From the NCBI RefSeq assembly GCF_036323735.1, contig NC_086020.1, positions 124,487,210-124,551,209 on the forward strand: a stretch of DNA of 64,000 bases, in the 5' to 3' direction. Positions 38,178 through 49,361 of the stretch are shown here, piece by piece (the first letter of the stretch is position 1; each line of letters opens with the position of its first letter). The notes under the pieces are model-generated. The model was not told the origin of the DNA and did no database searches. It was given only the letters and a program-made list of their open reading frames with translations. The translations under genes were made by a program, and so were the position numbers. This stretch comes from Rattus norvegicus (taxonomy: Eukaryota > Chordata > Mammalia > Rodentia > Muridae).

Positions 38178-38414
38178 TCTTTGCTTATTTGTGTGTGTAT
38201 ATGTACACATATACCTCTGTATGTATATATTTTTAATTGACAATCAGATAGTAAGTGTAAGCATTTTGTCATTTGTTTCCTTTGCATGAAATAAAATTCA
38301 ACTTTCACAAAAATAGATGTTGAATATCTCATTTATTTGGAAACAGTTCTTATTTAAGGTATAATTTAAATGCAGGGAGAAAAATCATCCTTCTGAAATC
38401 ATCATATATCAAAA

Positions 38415-38461
38415 TGTGTGTGTGCGTGCGTGCGTGCGTGCGTGTGTGCGTGCGTGCGTGC

Positions 38462-38507
<46 letters not shown>
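38415..38507. repeat. (TGCG)n/(TG)n tract
   Basis: A TG run opens into TGCG units with few interruptions (about 38423-38468), followed by pure (TG)n to 38507. The whole 93 bp alternates purine and pyrimidine and is rich in CpG within TGCG, the classical Z-DNA-prone pattern. Confidence 0.95.
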
Positions 38508-38509
<2 letters not shown>

Positions 38510-40849
38510 GGGGAGTTTCAGGGCATAAAATGGCTGTTTTTCTCGCTGTCTTTCAAAGTTTATACTGAAACTGTATTTTCCCTTTGAAACCAGGGACATA
38601 TAATGTTCCACTGAGCCGTGAGACTTGGACCCCAGCTTTCCTCTTCTCGTATTCTGTTTTGAGATTAGGATCCGCCATAAATATTAGCATCATCTGGATC
38701 CCATTAAACGTAATGGAGCCACAGTTTGGGAAACTAACCTACTTTTTGCCTATTAGTAAATAATATACATTCTTGTTTTACACAAATCACTAAAATTCTG
38801 AAACACCCAATTTTTTTTTAAAAAAAGCGTTTAAAACCGTGCCCAGTCTGGTGTGTAAAGTTTTACTTTAATATTTTAATACACTGCTTATTTTCATTGT
38901 TTTGTTGTAACAGCTATGAGAGTACCTTTGGACGTGAAATATTTTAAGCATCCATAATTAAAACCTAGTGGGAAAAAGACAATAAAACTTCAAACTAGTT
39001 TAGAACTTCGCAGTGATGCTTCATTGCCAAAAAAAGCAGAGAAGACTTTTGCACCATGGTAGACTCTGCAGGTGATTAATTCCCAAGGCCCAGGGCTTAA
39101 GCAAAGAACATTCCAGGCTCCCAGGGCACCAGTGAAAAGAGATTTTCAGTTGTGGGGGGCTGATGAGGTTGCAGAAGTACAGATTTGGAAATGGAGACAG
39201 TTCTGAAGGCAAGCCTCAAGCAAGTCATAGCAGAATAGTCAGAGGTAGGTCCTGCAGATTCCACTGGTGGAGCTGGAGGCCCACAGGGTCCCTGGCTTTC
39301 CCATGCAGCTCTTTGATGTGGAACACTTCTGATTTCTTCCTTCAGATTCTGTCTCTGTTTTCAGGGGGTAACTCGGAGCTCAGCATCCATCAGTACAGGG
39401 GAAAATGTGTTACCTCAGGAATCCAGGAAACTGAGAAATGGAGTCTAGGGAGGTGTTGGGCCTGCAGGAGACAGAGGTCTGCATACCATTAGGGAAGGAA
39501 ACCTGGAATTTCCTTGGGTTTTGCCAACATTTCTACTTCAAGTTCTGAAGTATCAACAGAGACTAGAAGTAGCAGACACCGTGGAAGCCAGGGCAGAGCC
39601 CAAGCATTCTGAAAGCATTTACTGTAGGCCATCTTTCTTCAAGTTCTCAAAATAAGCCTTTAAGTGGGCGGTGTTTGAATACCCTGTCCTATTCTGTGTA
39701 GAACGATGCAAATATTTCTACCATTGTAAATATACAAATTAAAATTTAATACTGCCCAAGTACGTCTTGACCAAGGTGTGGCTTCAGATATAAAAGCAAG
39801 GAGGATAGAAACACGCTGTAACTGATTCTTCTCCAGGGCAAAAATCCACAGAATGATCGGACATCAGAGAAAACGTCCCCGAGAAGAACAACCTAGGTGC
39901 AGACAAAGATGTAGTCTCATTGGGATGCTGCCTTTCCCTGCCCATTTTACAGAATGCAATATTTCGGGAATTCAGGAGCCAAGGCTGAGTCAAAGCTTTT
40001 CACAGCTGCAGGCCCCTGTGCATGTTGGAGTCACTGAGATTGTCCTCTTGCCTGCAGATCCCACATCACATGTCCATGGACAAGTGGAAGGTGAAACGAG
40101 GCAGAATGGCATGCCATTATCCAGATAAACAACAGAGAACCAACTTCAGGATTCTAGCAGTACACAGGTACCATTGCAGTGGTGACCAGACCAAACAAGA
40201 CAGCAAGTATTGCTTGGAGGGACCCAGGTGTCGGTCGTCAACCTTCTCTAGCCTACTGTACCACAAAGAGTATAAATGGCCACATGTAAAAAGGAAAATA
40301 AAATGTATATGTTCTCATTCTTCTGCTACTGTGCTAAACCATTAAATCATAATTAAGGGTGTTTATTATTGTGAGGTGTTTTGGTTTTGTGGCTTATTTT
40401 TGCATTTGTTACCACCAGGTAACAAGCTTTATGGATAATACAGCCTTTTCCCCTGACCCTGTTCATTCAAAATAATCTTGAGTTGTGCAATAATGACATA
40501 AGAATACAGAAGTTATTTCTTAATCACCAGAAAGAGATTCATTATGTTACAACGTTAGGGGATTCTGTTTCTGATTTAGTTGTTGTTTTAATCTGTGTTG
40601 ACAACCATAGCATGTACCACATGTCACACAATCATGCAATAACACATGTGACATTTACACGGCTTTGACGATGCAAATGTGGACATGTTTGCCACCCTGG
40701 CAATCTGTGGGCAAACAACATCTTATAGAAGACCTAGAAAATTAGCTGTGTCTCCATTTACATGGTCAGGTACACATCATGTAAAGCATTCTCCAACCTT
40801 AAAATAAATTATCTATGAGTCATTACACCCTTCTCTTTCCTTTTTCTTT
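38508..40849. other. Unassigned sequence
   Basis: No repeat family is recognised. The two overlapping plus-strand frames at 39853-40128 and 40022-40345 (91 and 107 codons, Cys/His/Arg/Lys-containing) resemble no family I know. There is an AATAAA near 40298 but no convincing gene structure. Confidence 0.4.
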
Positions 40850-41057
40850 GTTTTTATTCTTTATTTTTTTATGTTGTTTTGTTTGTTTGGGGTTTGGTTT
40901 TTTGTTTGTTTGATTTGGTTTTTGAAACAGAGTCTCTCTACATAGCCCAGGCTATTCTGGGACTCATGGCATAGATCAGACGGCCCTTAAACTCATAGAC
41001 CTCTACCTGAGTTTACCTCCCCAAATGCTGGGATGAGGGTGTGCCACCACCACACCT

Positions 41058-41059
<2 letters not shown>
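40850..41059 (-). mobile_element. B1 SINE with long T/G-rich tail
   Basis: On the plus strand TTTTTGAAACAGAGTCTCTCTACATAGCCCAGG through GGGTGTGCCACCACCACACCTGG is the reverse complement of the 7SL-derived B1 consensus. The body is at 40918-41059. The 3' tail is degraded into a T-rich GTTTG/TTTTG tract (40850-40917). The internal pol III A and B box regions are diverged. B1 elements are moved by L1 machinery in trans. Confidence 0.9.
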
Positions 41060-41129
<70 letters not shown>

Positions 41130-41182
41130 CTGTTTCCCTGTCTCTCTGTCTCTCACTGTCTCTGTCTCTTTGTCTCTCTCTC
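41060..41182. repeat. (TC)n microsatellite abutting a B1
   Basis: A pure TC run (about 41060-41126) followed by interrupted TCTCTG units begins directly at the 5' end of the B1, the end away from its A-tail. Confidence 0.96.
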
Positions 41183-41864
41183 TTGGTTATATCATGCTGT
41201 ATAGAGAGAGAAGTGTTTAGTCCCAATTTTCACAGAAAATGCACAGCAGGGGGAGGGAGAACTGATTAGTTCTAGTACCAGACATAAGACAGTCAAATTC
41301 CAAACATATCTCACAGAAGCCCCTCTGCTAATGAACAAACATTGTATTTGTAATGAGGTTCAGTTGTGTTATGATTAAAAATGCCATGAGAATCATTGGG
41401 TGTCTGTCTGAATTTCTGTAACTTCATAGGAAGAAAGATAATAATGTATGCATTTTAGGCTCACTGCAAGGTCTGTAACACTGCTGGGGGGTGACTTGCC
41501 TCTTCCCATGAGCCATTAAGAGCATGCACCCTTGCTGGTGGGGTTGTGGCATGTTACAGCTCATGGTAATATAGGGCAGCAGTGCAGTAGCCTTCATAGG
41601 AGAGCTCTGAGTGGGACAGATTAGCCCAACCCCCAAACATGATAGGCTACAGATCTACAAAGCAGCTGACATCATCTGAGCAAACAGGACAAATGCTGAA
41701 TTTGGGAGATCTGAGTTACATTAAAAAGTCATATTAATTTGTGATTAGAGGAGAAAATATCTGAGTTATTTGCCCTCAGATGACTACATTTCTGGAAAAC
41801 TTAGAAGAAAGCGATGGCTTTATTGTTCTTTCTTTAATGCTTACTCTTAAGCAGGACACACAAT
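41183..41864. other. Unassigned sequence
   Basis: No gene or repeat family is recognised. Confidence 0.45.
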
Positions 41865-42022
41865 TATTTGTGTATGTGCCCATATTCTTGTCATGAAGGT
41901 CATGACATGAAGGTCAAAGGACAAGTCGTAGTGTTTCCTTCAATCATGTTGACAGAGAAGTGGATCTCAGGTTGTCAGGCTTGGCCATGTGTCTTTACCT
42001 GCTGAGCCATTTCCTGACTCCA
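41865..42022 (-). mobile_element. B2/B3-group tRNA-derived SINE
   Basis: On the plus strand GTGTATGTGCCCATATTC, GGTCAAAGGACAAGT, GGATCTCAGGTTGTCAGGCTTGGCCATGTG and CTTTACCTGCTGAGCCATTTCC are the reverse complement of the B3-type SINE (GGCTCAGCGGGTAAAGGCGC...GACCTGAGATCC). The tRNA-like head is at the right end. The small CATGAAGGT duplication at 41893-41915 lies inside it. Confidence 0.85.
41911..41923 (+). promoter_or_regulatory. DR1-type nuclear receptor motif inside a SINE
   Basis: AGGTCA-A-AGGACA is a direct repeat of two hexamer half-sites with a 1-bp spacer, the pattern bound by HNF4 and RXR heterodimers. A further AGGTCA lies 16 bp upstream (41897-41902). It derives from the GGTCAGAGGACA segment of the SINE. 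Binding is not shown. Confidence 0.5.
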
Positions 42023-42210
42023 TGGCTACATTGTTCCAAAGCAACTCATGTTTGGATCACCATACACAATGGCCCTCAGTTTGGGTATTTGACCAATCCC
42101 AAATCCTTGTCAAGGGATACAATTCTGAAAATTCCCAATGAAGGACCAATTTGAGTCTTGACTTTAAAGATAGAAGAAGGTGACTAAACTGAATGTTGTC
42201 TTGCCTCTAA

Positions 42211-42256
42211 CACAGACACAGACACAGACACAGACACAGACACAGACACAGACACA

Positions 42257-42309
<53 letters not shown>

Positions 42310-42319
42310 ACACACACAC
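42211..42319. repeat. (CAGACA)n then (CA)n
   Basis: Eight to nine CAGACA hexamer units pass directly into about 30 CA units with one TA interruption near 42305. Confidence 0.97.
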
Positions 42320-42812
42320 TATTGGCCTTCCCTTCACTACCCTCTGGTCTGTACTCCTTATTTAATTCAGGTTCCTTCACTTTATTACCATGGCATTAAT
42401 CCACAGCACACCCAGCCTTGTTTTCTACAAGTATTTGAGGGCACTGGGTTCAATCTTGGCTTCAGATTAATTTAGGATAATTACAAAGGTTGTTGACAAA
42501 TAAACATTGAGGATATTTTTATGACGGGTAATCTTGGCAAACCACAGTGGCTTTAAACATTGTTTTAAATTAAAATTCTCACAGTTTGTTATGTGACTTC
42601 ATGCCAGCATAAACCTATAAAGCAGTCTCTTATTCAAAAGAATGTTTCCATTTAAAATTTACATTTACAAGGCTAATAGAGGGATAGAGCTTATTCTGTG
42701 CACAGACAATATACTGACCAGCCGAGCATATCTTGATTAGAAAACAGAGTCAGAATGCTTAGAATTTGTTTCTGCTGCTTAAGACTTTTTATGCAATGGA
42801 ACTTTGGATGTA
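42320..42812. other. Unassigned sequence
   Basis: No gene or repeat family is recognised. Confidence 0.45.
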
Positions 42813-42859
42813 AAATTGGAAATATTAAAAAAAATAAAAAAAAATAAATTGGAAATATT
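42813..42859 (+). mobile_element. Apparent poly(A)-only retrotransposition scar
   Basis: AAATTGGAAATATT occurs at 42813-42826 and identically at 42846-42859. Between them lie only 19 bases, A runs with two T. A direct repeat flanking nothing but an A-tail is what target-primed reverse transcription leaves when it stops within the poly(A) tail. A simple tandem duplication of a unit containing an A-run is the alternative. Confidence 0.55.
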
Positions 42860-42892
42860 GATGGCATCTTAAAATGACTTGTTACACAGTTT

Positions 42893-43738
42893 ATACAACA
42901 AGGCTACCCATACTCTCCCTATTAAATATAGTACACGACGTCCTAGTCAGGGCAATCAGACAACAAAAAGAAGTCAAAGGGAAACAAATTGGAGAGGAAG
43001 AAGTCAAAACATCACTATTTGCAGATGATATGATAGTATACTTAAGTGACCCCAAAAATTCCACCAAAGAGCTTTTAAACTGATAAACAACTTCAGCAAA
43101 CTGGCTAGATATAAAATAACTCAAACAAATCAGTTTACATGTTTATCTTCCTTTACATGAAAGATAAACAGGCTGAGAAAGAAATTAGGGAAACTACACC
43201 CTTCACCAAACCCAGACAATATTGCTGATACCAAGAAGTACATGCTGACAGGAGCCTGGTGTAGCTGACTCCTGAGAGGCTCTGTCAGAGTCAGACAAAT
43301 ACAGAGGCAGATGCTCACAGCCAACCATTGAACTGAGAATGGAGTCCCCAATGGAAGAGTTAGAGAAAGGACTGAAAGAGCTGAAGGGGTTTGCAACACT
43401 GTAAGAACAACATAGTAACAACCAACCAGAGCTCCCAGGGACTAAACCACCATTTAAGAGTATGCATGTGTGAGATCCATGGCTCCTGCTGCATATGTAG
43501 CAGAGGATGACCTTTATGGGCACCAATGGGAGGAGAAGCCGCTGGTCCTGGCAAGGTTCAATTCCCCAGTGTAGAGGAATATGAGGGAGAGGAGGTGAGA
43601 AGGCTGGTTTGGTAGATGAGGGAACCCCTCCTAGAAGCAGGGCGAGGAGTCATAGGATGGGGGAAGGTTATGGTGGGAAACTGGTAAAGGGCATAACATT
43701 TGAAATTTAAATTAAAAAATCCAATAAAAATTGAAAAA
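42893..43738 (+). mobile_element. Internally deleted L1, ORF2 RT fragment joined to 3'UTR
   Basis: The left part (42893-43204) is ORF2 around the polymerase motif: CAAGGCTACCCATACTC, then the FADD motif at about 43018-43029 and LSDPKNSTKELLN, with a stop at 43082 after a shift. At about 43204 the sequence jumps from the GAAACTACACCCTTCAC segment of ORF2 straight to the older-type L1 3'UTR (CCAAACCCAGACAATATTGCTGA), omitting roughly 1.5-2 kb. It runs to the terminal GGCATAACATTTGAAATTTAAATT. Both parts are in the same orientation. No intact protein remains. Confidence 0.9.
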
Positions 43739-44244
43739 AGAAAGTTATGAATTAGAATGTCAATCATTTACCTATTTATCTATTTGGAATTGTTATTTCC
43801 TTATTATTAATTTAAATACTATTTTAGGAAGATTCTCTTATGCTCTGTTCAGTTTTAATATATAACTTATTGAAGGTATTTAAAAGGCTTTACATTGAAA
43901 TCAGAATGTGATTTCATTTGCAAGAGATGCATCCCTTCGCCATTGTGGTCCCAAATCACTTGCCATTTCTCTGAGAAAATAAATTATTAATTCTCGCTTT
44001 CAGAGTTTCCAAAGTTGAAGGCTTCAGAAGTTTAAATGTTTAAATATTTCCTCATAAGCACTAAGGAACATGGGCAGACATGTTCTTTATCTTTGTGTTT
44101 AGATGATTATAGTCTTCAGTATTATGGATGACCTGTAGGTTTCTCAGAAGATACATTTGGTACTGCACCAATCAGAAAAGAAAGGGGGGCGCTAATGATT
44201 GCACTGAACAGTATGAGAAAAATTATAATTGATTTCTAAAACCA
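43739..44244. other. Unassigned AT-rich sequence
   Basis: Nothing is recognised. Confidence 0.45.
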
Positions 44245-44392
44245 CTTTGCTATATTTATTTATATATTTTGCGTGTGTAGTATATGGGCATACACATGCC
44301 ACAGTGGGTGAGTCATCCTATCATGTGAGGTTTCAGTTGAATTTAGGGTGCCAAGTTGATTTCAGATATCCTTACCCATGACCTACAAAGAT
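44245..44392 (-). mobile_element. Diverged B2/B3-group SINE
   Basis: GTGTGTAGTATATGGGCATACACATGCCACAGTG, TTCAGTTGAATTTAGGGTGCCAAGTTGATTTC and ATATCCTTACCCATGA keep the order of the reverse-complemented SINE seen more clearly at 41865. Divergence is high. Confidence 0.5.
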
Positions 44393-44564
44393 TTAGGTTT
44401 CAATAAATGAGTCATCTGAGTGCAAGAAGCACATTCCAGGAAGAGTCTTGCTGAGGAGCTTGGCCATAGCCATAAGACTGTGTTGGTAACACTTTTTGCT
44501 TGGTGACTGTGTCATGGTCATAGACACTTCACCATCTTCAGTTATATGATTATTTCATTGTTTG

Positions 44565-44680
44565 TTCAGACAGTGCCTTGCTAGTGTTTCCTGGCCTTTA
44601 GTGTTGGTCTTGTGACAGTCTTCCTGCTTCTGTCTCTTGAGTGCTGTCACTACCAAGGTGTGTACCATCATGTGTCATCT
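44565..44680 (-). mobile_element. Diverged B1-like SINE
   Basis: CAGACAGTGCCTTGCTAGTGTTTCCTGGCC, CTTCCTGCTTCTGTCTCTTGAGTGCTG and AAGGTGTGTACCATCATG follow the reverse complement of B1. It is an old copy. Confidence 0.5.
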
Positions 44681-44747
44681 GTACATTGTATGTACATCTA
44701 CTAAGACAGGATGTTTTGCATAGAAAGACTTCTCCCTGTCTCTCCCA

Positions 44748-44749
<2 letters not shown>

Positions 44750-44794
<45 letters not shown>

Positions 44795-44823
44795 ACATCT
44801 CTCTCTCACACACACACACCACA

Positions 44824-44872
<49 letters not shown>
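44750..44872. repeat. Compound (CA)n/(TC)n microsatellite with internal duplication
   Basis: CA runs alternate with TCTC runs. The unit CACACCACATCTCTCTCTC occurs twice (about 44787-44807 and 44813-44841), so part of the compound repeat was duplicated. Confidence 0.95.
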
Positions 44873-44875
<3 letters not shown>

Positions 44876-46727
44876 CCTCTTAATTTTATCTCTGTAATGA
44901 TATGTAGGTAAGGCCTTACCTTCAGAAACCTTTCCTAACATCTCAATGCATGTCTTTTCTTTAATGGTCTCATCTCTTTAACAAGTACCTCTGCCTTCAT
45001 AACATCTAATCTGAAACTTCAAACTTGTCATGCATGTCCTTTCCTAGACAAACCGTACATTTTTCTAGCATTTGACCATTTACTGGTACTATGAAGCTGA
45101 GATAGAGAACCCTGGGTCATAATTTTAAGCCTGACAGGAAGATACTCTTTCACCAGGCTGCCTCCAGCAAACAAAATATTGCATTACTTTGCAATTCAAA
45201 TTCACTTAGGTATTTGGGATATGGGCAGAATGTAGATTATCAGTTAAAATATAATATTGATGACCTCTAGGTCAGTTCTTGACATAATCCTTGATTCTGT
45301 TTCAAATGTCAAAAACACTACCATCACTTATTTCTCTGAGCATTTCAGTGTCCCAAAGTCACACTATATAGCCCAACACACTCTGGTCCTTCAGATCAAA
45401 GTTCCAGACTCTTGCACATTAAACCTCACTGAGCCTTCTTGATTCCTATATGAACATAACGAAAATAATAATTGTCATAAATTTAAATTATATTTTTCAG
45501 GATTTTCTCTTAGACTTTTCTGTAAGGACAACTTAAAAAGGATAACCTATGATGGCAGTAATGTTCTCTGACATATTAAAGATGGAGAAAGAACATGGTT
45601 GATATGTGGGGAGCCTGTAGAAACAGTCCATGAGAGGAACAGAAGCAAGAGGGGCAGAAAAAGGCTCAAATAAAAGATTCTCCCAAGAGAAGATTTCCTT
45701 TCATTCGTCAAGTCCCAGCTAGGTGAGGCTAAAGGCTGGCTCTAAGGGAGGTTCTCTGATGTAATGTCTTTCTAGACATCACAGCATTATGTGGGGTTTT
45801 AAGAGTGTATGTCAGACCAAACTCTTTGTTTTAATATACCTTTAATGTATTATGCACACAGGGCACAAGTCCTAGAGTGGCTGATGCATAGATCTTGAGA
45901 TACTTTGGAAACAGAATAATACTAAGGTGACTGCCCTAGTTTTTAGTTAGAAGAGTGCCCTGAGAGGCTGTGACAGTTGGGTAATACAGTCCCACAGCTA
46001 TATCTAATTGATAGTACTGGTATGCTCCATTGCAGTAGATTACAGTAGAAGTGTGTGGATGCAGCATGAATTAGAAAAATGTGTTAGGATGCACACAACC
46101 CAATCCAGTGTGAATGATGTAAGGGAACTCAGGTGTGTGTGTAACACAGGCATGTCAAGAGGTACTACCTTGGTATTGAATGAATCACAGCCAGAGAAAT
46201 AATCTAACTGAATCCACATCCCACTGAAACTCTGTCCTCTTGTGGGTTATAAAGGGCCTTTTCAGACAATTTTCTATATTTGATAGAATATAAAATGAAC
46301 CCTATTTTGTCACAGAAATAGAAGGCAAATGGAGACACTTGGGTTTTTCCTTCCCATTAAATTTCTTCACCCTAATCAAGTTTGTGCACATGCTGATCAT
46401 AGGTCCAAATACATGTGATACATACGTGACAGTGGTAATACTTTGAAAGAGAAATTGATTAAAATTATCTTCATGTACAATGGCATGTTGCCTTTTTAAT
46501 AAATCAGAAATTCTATAGAAATCCTGAAACTACCTCTGATTCCTCACATGGACTCTTGTTTCTCTTTCTTCACTACCAATGTTGTACAGGTCATTGAAGG
46601 TTTCAAGTTTTATTTTAAGATTTTTAGCTTTAGTTGATTTTCTAGAAAAATATTGATCATCAAGGGTAGAAAATATTGATAGAGCACTTCTTACCAACAC
46701 CATGGGTCCACACACACCCTGTCCCAT

Positions 46728-46728
<1 letters not shown>
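44873..46728. other. Unassigned sequence
   Basis: No gene or repeat family is recognised. An AATAAA near 45668 follows a purine-rich GC-richer stretch but no LTR ends are seen. Confidence 0.4.
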
Positions 46729-46770
<42 letters not shown>

Positions 46771-46781
46771 GGGGGAGGAGG

Positions 46782-46846
<65 letters not shown>
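46729..46846. repeat. (CA)n then purine tract (GA)n
   Basis: About 20 CA units (46729-46768) are followed by a 78-bp pure purine run: GGGGGAGGAGGGGG and then about 32 GA units. Overlapping Arg/Glu and poly-Ser/Leu frames are artefacts. Confidence 0.97.
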
Positions 46847-46848
<2 letters not shown>

Positions 46849-47084
46849 CTACTCACTGTGTCTATTGTGGGTTGTGTTCCACGTTCTGTTTTGTGTTTGG
46901 CATGGACCATGGAAGTTTCAGACTTCAGAAGAGCCAAGGACATGCTGGTGACACCTTTGCCTTCTGACTCTTTGAAAATTGCATTTTCCTTGTGGTGGTG
47001 CATAAAACCTAAGAGACTGTGACATTTTTAAAAGTAGGCTTAATGCATGCTTCCATGAAAGCAGCATTTTATGTGAGCTTTGTA
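46847..47084. other. Unassigned sequence
   Basis: Nothing is recognised. Confidence 0.45.
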
Positions 47085-47270
47085 GTAAATCCTTGCTATT
47101 TGACCATGAAATACAACCGTGGAAACTTCTTCAGTTTTTGTGGCTGTGACTTGAAATGCCTTGAGATAATCGTGCCAACCTCTTGAAAATCCTTGAGAGG
47201 ATTCAATGAAGTCATGTCTAGGATGAGATTAACACAATGCCTAGCTTGAATAAATATTCAATAATTATGT
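47085..47270 (+). mobile_element. MIR SINE fragment
   Basis: The 3' half fits MIR in order: GAGAGGATTCAATGAAGTCATG (MIR: GAGAGGATTAAATGAGTTAATG), CACAATGCCTAGCTTGAATAAATATTCAATAATTAT (MIR: CACAGTGCCTGGCACATAGTAAGTGCTCAATAAATATT). The part before it (TTGCTATTTGACCATG...CTTCTTCAGTTTTTGTG) fits the MIR core more loosely. Confidence 0.6.
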
Positions 47271-48299
47271 ATAATATTATACATGAATAAGGAAATAAAT
47301 TTTAATTTCAAAATGCAGATACCTACCCACACTCAAACACAACATTTTGGGGGAGAGATGATATTTTGGTATTACTGGTTCAGAAAGAACACAAAGTCAA
47401 GGCTTCCTCCTCAATTGTCCTTTCCTCTCCTGACTCTACTTGAGGAGGGGCTCAAATGTACATTTAGCTTTCTCATGATTCACTCTGTTACTCAATTATT
47501 TCTTCTTCTGGAGAAGCCAACCAGACTATGTTAAATTTGCTACTTTCCACATAAATGTGTCTCAACTGTATTTAGCTTGCTTGAATTAGCCTACACCACT
47601 ATATATTTTTACAACATTTACTTTTCCATGTTTTCTTTTTCTTGCCTTTTAAAATAATGGATATTGATACATGCATGGTGTATACTTATAGTATTAAATA
47701 TTAAATTATAAATAGTTTAATAATTTATATGTGGCCCTAATACAAGATGTTTGTTTGCTTTCAGATTAACCCAGTTATTGTTATTTAAAGGGAACCCTAT
47801 GAACTTCAAACATGAAATCTGTGTATTTGCTGGCTCTTTTGATGGGTCACCTGGTATATTTCAGGCAGAATTACACTTCAAATTTACAAAGCTTTTGCCT
47901 TCTCTAAAGAATGTTATCTCCAGGATATAGATATATAGTCTCACTTGGCTTAGTCCTGACAAATGTTTTAATAGCAAACAGATTTGAATGTCACTTGGTA
48001 AATTCAATATGTTTGGAGACTCTGCCATCCTGCAACAACAGGTTTTAAAGTTAATAAAATATTCATGGGCCTTCTCTAAGAGGTCAGTTTGATTGACCAC
48101 TTAACCAGGTTCTGCTCCCCACTTCAAGTTACACCTGTACACATGTATACTAGAATTGAGTAAACCACATAAATAAATAGCCAGAGTGAGAGACATTTTT
48201 ATCACCATCATACTAGGAGATGAATTCAAGCAAATGGAGAAAGCTTGAGTGATCTATTGCCTTTCAGGAGACATGAGAACTCATCTTCTTTTGTATATT
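47271..48299. other. Unassigned AT-rich sequence
   Basis: No gene or repeat family is recognised. Confidence 0.45.
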
Positions 48300-48392
48300 A
48301 CACACACACACACATACACACACAAACAAACACACACCCACATACACACACATACATACACACTTACGCACACACACACACATATATTTATA
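48300..48392. repeat. Interrupted (CA)n tract
   Basis: CA units with ATAC, AAAC and CCAC interruptions, ending in a short TATATA run. Confidence 0.93.
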
Positions 48393-48700
48393 TATACCAT
48401 ATTTTATGGCTCTATGGTTTGGTATTCCTACATAAATTTCCTTATTTTGTCAACAAAACAAACTAAGACTCAAAGAAACAAAGCGCCATACACCATACCC
48501 AGATCCTGATTTTAATATCACAAACGAATTGTAAAAAAAGCCAGAGCTCCTAACCTGTGTTTGGGATAAGTGCACACGATATACCTGGGAGCTCTATTAG
48601 ATCTTGGAAGCAAAGCATGTCTCAGAATAGATGTGATGACCAAGTGTGTCAAAGGGACCCGGAGCTTAACCTTTCTAACCTATAATCTGGCAAATCTGGC

Positions 48701-48825
48701 AGGCTTTAAGCATAATACTCAAAGGACTTGGTAGACTGAGGACTGCGAGGGCAAAGTTGGCTTTGACTATACAATGAAGTCCGTGAGCTATAATGAGCAT
48801 TGAACATGTTTCAAAAAACAAACCA
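48701..48825 (+). mobile_element. Diverged B1-like SINE
   Basis: AGGCTTTAAGCATAATACTCAAAGGACTTGGTAGACTGAGGACTG, TTTGACTATACAATGAAGTCCGTGAGCTATA and TGTTTCAAAAAACAAAC keep the B1 order (GCCTTTAATCCCAGCACTCGGGAGGCAGAGG ... CTACAAAGTGAGTTCCAG ... CTGTCTCAAAAAA). It is an old copy with an A-rich tail. Confidence 0.6.
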
Positions 48826-48924
48826 AGAATGACAACAATAATAGTAACCATTTTTACAATCTATACCAAAGTATTAAATAAATATCAAACCCTTGTAGAA
48901 TTAAATGGTTACTTGTTATAGTCG

Positions 48925-49247
48925 TTGAACTTTATTGTCAATTTGACATAGACTAGTGTCACCTGAGATGAGCTTGTGGAATAACTGAGGGAATCATCTT
49001 CACTGATGATGATGATGATAATGATGATGATGATGATGTGTGTGTGTGTGTCTGTGTGTGTGTGTTTGTGGGTGTGTGTGTGTGTAGTGAATAAGACACG
49101 GGGACCAAGCCAGTAAGCAGAAAAGCTAGTAAATATTACAAGCATTTCTCCTGAATTCTCCAGGTAAGTGATGGACTATTAACTGGAAAATAATATGAAA
49201 TGAATCCTATACTCCCTAAGATGCTTTCAGTCATGGTGTTTGTTATA
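48925..49247 (+). mobile_element. Rodent interspersed repeat interrupted by GATGAT/TG microsatellites
   Basis: Starts with TTGTCAATTTGACATAGACTAGTGTCACCTGAGA, a head I recognise from a common murine repeat (ATTGTCAACTTGACACAAGCTAGAGTCATCTGAG), and later has GGGGACCAAGCCAGTAAGCAG and TTTCAGTCATGGTGTTTGTTATAGCAGCAGCAG, which match its middle and 3' end. Much of the middle is deleted or replaced by (GATGAT)n at 49003-49036 and interrupted (TG)n at 49037-49086. I cannot name the family with certainty. Confidence 0.6.
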
Positions 49248-49264
49248 GCAGCAGCAGCAGAAAT

Positions 49265-49361
<97 letters not shown>

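Noticed and set aside
39853..40345. Two overlapping plus-strand frames of 91 and 107 codons followed by AATAAA
   Set aside because: No recognisable domain, they overlap in different frames, and there is no intron or processed-gene signature.
43130..43767. Series of minus-strand frames of 64-107 codons
   Set aside because: They lie antisense to the L1 3'UTR and RT fragment. The same antisense frames recur at other L1 copies in the window, for example 22130-22499 and 33354-33626.
46530..47022. 157- and 106-codon frames spanning a microsatellite
   Set aside because: The core is poly-Ser/Leu, Cys/Val or Arg/Glu from CA and GA repeats; the flanks have no known domain.
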